A stretch of 64,000 nucleotides of DNA from Isoptericola chiayiensis (lineage in GTDB: Bacteria; Actinomycetota; Actinomycetes; Actinomycetales; Cellulomonadaceae): the NCBI RefSeq assembly GCF_013149805.1, contig NZ_JABEZT010000003.1, positions 372,001-436,000 on the forward strand, given 5' to 3'. The position numbers and the translations under genes are program-made. The notes below the pieces were generated by a model. That model saw only the letters and a list, made by a program, of their open reading frames with translations. It searched no databases and had not been told where the DNA came from. Of this stretch, positions 60,231 to 64,000 are shown in pieces. How positions within the stretch are numbered: the first letter of the stretch is position 1; every line of letters starts with the position of its first letter.

Positions 60231-61406
60231 GTGTCCGACCAGGTCACCGGCGGGTCCGACGTCGCCCCTGCCGACGTCGTCCCGCTCGTCCAGCTCGTCA
60301 CCCCCACCGGGGAACGCGTCCACGAACCCGACAACCGGTACGCGGCCCGGGTCGCTCACCTGACCGGCGACGACCTGCGCGCGATGTACCGCGACATGGT
60401 CCTCACCCGGCGGTTCGACGACGAGGCCACCGCCCTGCAGCGTCAGGGCGAGCTCGGCCTGTACGCGCAGTCGGCCGGGCAGGAGGCCGCCCAGGTGGGT
60501 CCCGCCCACGCGCTGGCCGCCCAGGACATGGTGTTCCCCTCCTACCGCGAGCACGGCATCCTGCACGTGCGCGGCGTCGACCCCGTGGACCGGCTGAAGC
60601 TGTACCGCGGCGTCGACCACGGCGGCTGGGACCCGGCCGAGCACAACGTGCACCTCTACACGCTGGTGATCGGTTCCCACGTGCTGCACGCCACCGGATA
60701 CGCCATGGGGATCCAGCGCGACGGCGCGGTCGGCACGGGCGACCCCGACCGGGACACCGCCGTCGTCGCCTGCTTCGGCGACGGCGCCACCAGCCAGGGC
60801 GACGTCAACGAGGCGCTGGTGTTCGCCGCCGTCAACGACGCGCCCGTGGTGTTCTGGTGCCAGAACAACCAGTGGGCGATCTCCGAGCCCACCACCCGCC
60901 AGTCCAGCGTCCCGCTGTACCGCCGCGGGGAGGGCTTCGGGGTGCCGAGCCTGCGGGTGGACGGCAACGACGCCCTGGCCTGCTACGCCGTGATGGCCGA
61001 GGCCCTCGAGCGCGCGCACGCCGGGCACGGCCCCACGTTCGTCGAGGCGTACACCTACCGGATGGGCGCCCACACCACCTCCGACGACCCGACGCGCTAC
61101 CGCGAGCGCGCCGAGGAGGAGTACTGGCGCCAGCGCGACCCGATCGACCGGCTCGCCGCGCTGCTGCGGGCCGAGGGCCACTGGGACGCCGACTGGGCCG
61201 CCGGTGTCGACGCCGAGGCCGACGCCCTCGGCGAGACGCTGCGCGCCGGCGTGCGGGCGCTCGATGCGCCGCCGACCACCTCGATGTTCGAGAACGTCTA
61301 CGCCACCGAGCACGCGCAGGTCGGCACCGAACGTCGGTGGTTCACCGACTACGAGGCCGAGACGGCCGGGACCGGGCAGCACGACACCGAGGAGACGGCC
61401 CGATGA
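60231..61406 (+). CDS. Branched-chain 2-oxoacid dehydrogenase E1 alpha subunit
   Basis: A 391-residue thiamine diphosphate-binding subunit. MYRDMVLTRRFDDEATALQRQGELG is the usual opening of the E1 alpha family, CFGDGATSQGDVNEALVFAA with downstream QNNQWAIS binds cofactor and metal, and YRMGAHTTSDDPTRYR carries the regulated-loop histidine. The branched-chain rather than pyruvate class is favoured by the GAHTTSDDPTRYR form. AAGGAG precedes the GTG. First gene of an E1a-E1b-E2 operon behind a palindromic operator. Confidence 0.93.
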   Translation: MSDQVTGGSDVAPADVVPLVQLVTPTGERVHEPDNRYAARVAHLTGDDLRAMYRDMVLTRRFDDEATALQRQGELGLYAQSAGQEAAQVGPAHALAAQDMVFPSYREHGILHVRGVDPVDRLKLYRGVDHGGWDPAEHNVHLYTLVIGSHVLHATGYAMGIQRDGAVGTGDPDRDTAVVACFGDGATSQGDVNEALVFAAVNDAPVVFWCQNNQWAISEPTTRQSSVPLYRRGEGFGVPSLRVDGNDALACYAVMAEALERAHAGHGPTFVEAYTYRMGAHTTSDDPTRYRERAEEEYWRQRDPIDRLAALLRAEGHWDADWAAGVDAEADALGETLRAGVRALDAPPTTSMFENVYATEHAQVGTERRWFTDYEAETAGTGQHDTEETAR

Positions 61407-62410
61407 GCACGCAGACGATGCCGCTGGCCAAGGCGATCACCGCCGGGCTGCGCGCCGCCCTCGACGCCGACGACTCGGTGATGCTGATGGGCGAGGACAT
61501 CGGCCGGCTCGGCGGTGTCTTCCGGGTCACCGACGGGCTGCAGAAGGACTTCGGCGAGCACCGCGTCGTCGACACCCCGCTGGCCGAGTCGGGGATCGTG
61601 GGCACCGCGATCGGCCTGGCCATGCGCGGCTACCGGCCCGTCTGCGAGATCCAGTTCGACGGGTTCGTCTTCCCCGCCTACGACCAGATCACCACCCAGC
61701 TGTCCAAGATGCACTACCGCTCCGGCGGGCGCGTCCAGGTGCCCGTGGTCATCCGTATCCCATACGGCGGCGGGATCGGCGCCGTCGAGCACCACTCCGA
61801 GTCGCCCGAGGCGCTGTTCGCGCACACGGCCGGCCTGCGCGTGGTCTCCCCGGCCACCCCGCAGGACGCCTACGACATGATCCGGGCCGCCGTCGTCTCC
61901 CCGGACCCGGTCATCTTCCTCGAGCCCAAGGGCCGGTACTGGACCAAGGGCGAGGTCGACCTCGACAGCCCGGTGCCGGCGCTGTCCGACGGCGGCACCA
62001 GCGACCCGCTCGGCACGGCCCGGGTGGTGCGGCCGGGCACGGACGTCACCCTGGTCGCCTACGGTCCGACGGTCGCCACCGTGCTGTCCGCGGCCGAGGC
62101 GCTGGCCGCCGAGGGCACCAGCGCCGAGGTCGTCGACCTGCGGTCGGTGTCCCCGCTGGACGTGCCCACCGTGGCCGACTCGGTGCGCCGCACCGGACGC
62201 TGCGTCGTCGTGCACGAGGCGCCCACGTTCCTCGGGTCGGGCGCCGAGCTGGCGGCCCGCCTGAGCGAGGTTTGCTTCTACTCCCTCGAGTCGCCCGTGC
62301 TGCGGGTCGGCGGGTACCACGCCCCCTACCCGGTGGCGAAGCTCGAGCACGAGTACCTGCCGAGCGTCGACCGCGTCCTGGACGCCGTCGACCGCGCCCT
62401 GGCCCACTGA
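61403..62410 (+). CDS. Branched-chain 2-oxoacid dehydrogenase E1 beta subunit
   Basis: A 335-residue partner of E1 alpha. LMGEDIGRLGGVFRVTDGL, DTPLAESGIVGTAIGLAMRG, EIQFDGFVFPAYDQI and YGGGIGAVEHHSESPEALF are conserved in BkdB/PdhB, and the C-terminal transketolase domain ends with EAPTFLGSGAELAAR and YHAPYPVAKLEHEYLP. The start overlaps the E1 alpha stop (ATGA). The two subunits form an alpha2beta2 decarboxylase. Confidence 0.95.
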   Translation: MSTQTMPLAKAITAGLRAALDADDSVMLMGEDIGRLGGVFRVTDGLQKDFGEHRVVDTPLAESGIVGTAIGLAMRGYRPVCEIQFDGFVFPAYDQITTQLSKMHYRSGGRVQVPVVIRIPYGGGIGAVEHHSESPEALFAHTAGLRVVSPATPQDAYDMIRAAVVSPDPVIFLEPKGRYWTKGEVDLDSPVPALSDGGTSDPLGTARVVRPGTDVTLVAYGPTVATVLSAAEALAAEGTSAEVVDLRSVSPLDVPTVADSVRRTGRCVVVHEAPTFLGSGAELAARLSEVCFYSLESPVLRVGGYHAPYPVAKLEHEYLPSVDRVLDAVDRALAH

Positions 62411-62434
62411 CCCGTCCTGACCCGGAGGCTTGAG

Positions 62435-63946
62435 ATGAGCACCCAGCGCTTCCCCCTGCCGGACGTCGGCGAGGGGCTGACCGAGGCCGAGATCGTCGAG
62501 TGGAAGGTCGCCGTCGGCGACACCGTCGCGGTCAACCAGGTGATCGTGGAGATCGAGACGGCCAAGTCCCTCGTGGAGCTGCCCTCCCCGTGGGCGGGCA
62601 CCGTGACGGCGTTGCTCGCCGAGGAGGGCACCACCGTCGACGTCGGCGCACCGATCCTCGAGATCGGCGACGGCGCCGCCGGGGCCGGTGAGCCGGAGCC
62701 GACCGGATCGGGGTCCGCCGCGTCGGGGGCGGCCGCGTCGGAACCGGCCGCGACCGACGGCGAGTCGTCCGGGTCCGTGCTGGTCGGGTACGGCACGTCC
62801 GACGCCGGGGCGAGCGGTCGCCGTCGACGCCGCCGGGGAGCTGCCGACGCCGGTGCCGCGGCGCCGAGCGCTGCAGCACCTGCGGTGCCCGCGGCGCCGG
62901 AGGCCCCGGCAGCGCCCGAACCTCCGGCACCCGCCCCGACGCCGCAGCCGGCTCCGGCGCCCGAGCCCGAGCGGATCGCCCGGGCGATGGTCAGCGTGCC
63001 CGCGGCGTCCGCCCCGGAGGACGCGCCGTCGTCGTCCCGCGTGCGGGTGCTGGCCAAGCCTCCGGTGCGCAAGCTCGCGAAGGACCTCGGCGTCGACCTC
63101 GCCTCGGTGCATCCCACGGGACCGGGCGGGATCGTCACCCGCGAGGACGTGACCGCGCACGCCGCCTCGGCCGAGCCACGGGCCCTGGCCACCTACCCGG
63201 ACGACGACCAGCCGTGGCTCGCGTCGGGCAGCGTCTCCGACGACGGCCGCACCACCCGCGTACCGGTCAAGAGCGTCCGCAAGCGCACCGCCGAGGCGAT
63301 GGTGGCGAGCGCGTTCACCGCCCCGCACGTCACCGTCTTCCACACCGTCGACGTCACGCGGACCATGAAGCTCGTCGAACGGCTCAAGGGCGACCGGGAC
63401 TTCGCCGACGTGCGGGTCACGCCGCTGCTGATAGCCGCCAAGGCCGCGCTGCTGGCGATCAAGCGGCACCCGGAGATCAACGCCGCGTGGGACGACGCCG
63501 CCCAGGAGATCGTCTACCACCACTACGTCAACCTGGGGATCGCCGCCGCCACGCCGCGCGGGCTCGTCGTCCCCAACGTCAAGGACGCCCACCGGCTCGA
63601 GCTGCTCGGCCTGGCCGAGGCCCTCGGGGAGCTCACCGCGACGGCGCGGGCCGGCCGGACCACGCCGGCCGCCATGTCGGGCGGCACGTTCACGATCACC
63701 AACGTGGGCGTGTTCGGCATCGACACCGGTACCCCGATCCTCAACCCGGGCGAGGCCGGCATCCTCGCGTTCGGGGCGATCCGGCAGCAGCCCTGGGTGC
63801 ACCGGGGCAAGATCAAGCCGCGCTGGGTCACCCAGCTCGCGCTGAGCTTCGACCACCGTCTCGTCGACGGCGCGCTCGGCTCGCAGTTCCTCGCCGACGT
63901 CGCCAAGGTGCTGGAGGACCCCGCGCACGGGCTCGTCTGGGGCTGA
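62435..63946 (+). CDS. Dihydrolipoamide acyltransferase E2 of branched-chain complex
   Basis: A 503-residue E2 core protein. One lipoyl domain at residues 1-80 with lipoyl-lysine Lys44 (EIETAKSLVEL), an Ala/Pro-rich swinging arm, an E3-binding domain near residue 210-245 (KPPVRKLAKDLGVDLASV, GPGGIVTREDV), a second linker and the catalytic CAT domain from about 275 with NVGVFGIDTGTPILNPGEAG and the active-site LSFDHRLVDGA. The 24-base gap after E1 beta contains GGAGG. No E3 (lipoamide dehydrogenase) gene follows in the remaining 54 bases, so it is shared or lies beyond. Confidence 0.95.
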   Translation: MSTQRFPLPDVGEGLTEAEIVEWKVAVGDTVAVNQVIVEIETAKSLVELPSPWAGTVTALLAEEGTTVDVGAPILEIGDGAAGAGEPEPTGSGSAASGAAASEPAATDGESSGSVLVGYGTSDAGASGRRRRRRGAADAGAAAPSAAAPAVPAAPEAPAAPEPPAPAPTPQPAPAPEPERIARAMVSVPAASAPEDAPSSSRVRVLAKPPVRKLAKDLGVDLASVHPTGPGGIVTREDVTAHAASAEPRALATYPDDDQPWLASGSVSDDGRTTRVPVKSVRKRTAEAMVASAFTAPHVTVFHTVDVTRTMKLVERLKGDRDFADVRVTPLLIAAKAALLAIKRHPEINAAWDDAAQEIVYHHYVNLGIAAATPRGLVVPNVKDAHRLELLGLAEALGELTATARAGRTTPAAMSGGTFTITNVGVFGIDTGTPILNPGEAGILAFGAIRQQPWVHRGKIKPRWVTQLALSFDHRLVDGALGSQFLADVAKVLEDPAHGLVWG

Positions 63947-64000
63947 GCCGCCGGATTACTTTCCCTCCCGCTGCCGAGATCGACGTACCCGTACCGAGAT

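Noticed and set aside
1-64000. tRNA or rRNA genes
   Set aside because: Intergenic regions are short and none shows a cloverleaf with the T-loop GGTTCRA box or rRNA-like sequence.
63947-64000. A start of an E3 or other gene at the window end
   Set aside because: Only 54 bases remain and no start or conserved residue is readable.

Overview
The window is chromosomal DNA of a very high-G+C actinobacterium. The base composition, GTG/ATG start use, four-base stop/start overlaps (ATGA, GTGA), leaderless promoters of the form NANNNT-N6/7-(A/G)TG, a mycobacterial-type LexA box and the gene families together point to a Micrococcales relative, plausibly Promicromonosporaceae or Cellulomonadaceae (inference; no 16S or marker search was possible). 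No rRNA, tRNA, CRISPR array, intact insertion sequence or prophage was seen. About 60 intact genes, two broken genes and one possible gene fragment fill nearly all of it, and no gene-free stretch is much longer than about 370 bases.

Layout. 1-9.9 kb: a partial amidohydrolase, a DksA/TraR-like protein, a decayed DUF4143 ATPase, a translation-coupled phosphonate-type uptake operon (phnD-phnC-phnE-tyrosine phosphatase-tetR), a P-loop-less kinase-like protein, a two-domain VOC protein and a fumarase-superfamily lyase. 9.9-13.8 kb: two secreted low-complexity proteins, the second sortase-anchored and Asp/Gly-rich. 13.8-23.2 kb: an arsenic/thiol stress region with arsR divergent from an ArsO-like flavoprotein, ACC deaminase, a CDF metal exporter, and a five-gene operon acr3 - arsR/arsC fusion - arsC - CoA-disulfide reductase/rhodanese - amino-acid permease fired from one large palindrome. 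23.2-29.5 kb: TetR plus ABC drug exporter, a divergent SDR/TetR pair and an amino-acid permease. 29.5-38.7 kb: MOSC protein, isopentenyl-diphosphate isomerase, an SOS-controlled DUF222-HNH nuclease, a PH-domain membrane protein, a histidine phosphatase, an NfeD/flotillin pair, a degenerate RNase H, a VIT1-type transporter and two NATD1-like acetyltransferases. 38.7-52.4 kb: phosphoglucomutase, NhaC antiporter, an ECF sigma factor with a membrane partner, a secreted M23 peptidase, purB, a small helical protein coupled to a lipase-like protein, a holin-like membrane protein, an aromatic/histidinol-phosphate aminotransferase and pyruvate oxidase. 52.4-64 kb: a VOC-esterase fusion, a Fic remnant, an NAD(P)-binding protein, a SnoaL-like protein, SoxR facing a split transketolase, a MocR regulator facing a flavin oxidase, and a branched-chain 2-oxoacid dehydrogenase operon.

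How it fits together. Most local regulators sit beside their likely targets, and for several of them an inverted or direct repeat can be read in the shared promoter. The ars operon would reduce arsenate (two ArsC domains), expel arsenite (Acr3) and handle persulfide or CoA-disulfide stress (CoADR-rhodanese). Roughly twenty start codons lack a Shine-Dalgarno but sit 6-7 bases after a -10-like hexamer; I used this to choose starts. The items most worth a second look are the ars operon architecture and its palindrome, the LexA box placed on the start codon of the HNH nuclease, the VOC-esterase fusion, the 18-3-18 perfect hairpin near 52.7 kb, and the internally duplicated Asp-rich surface protein.
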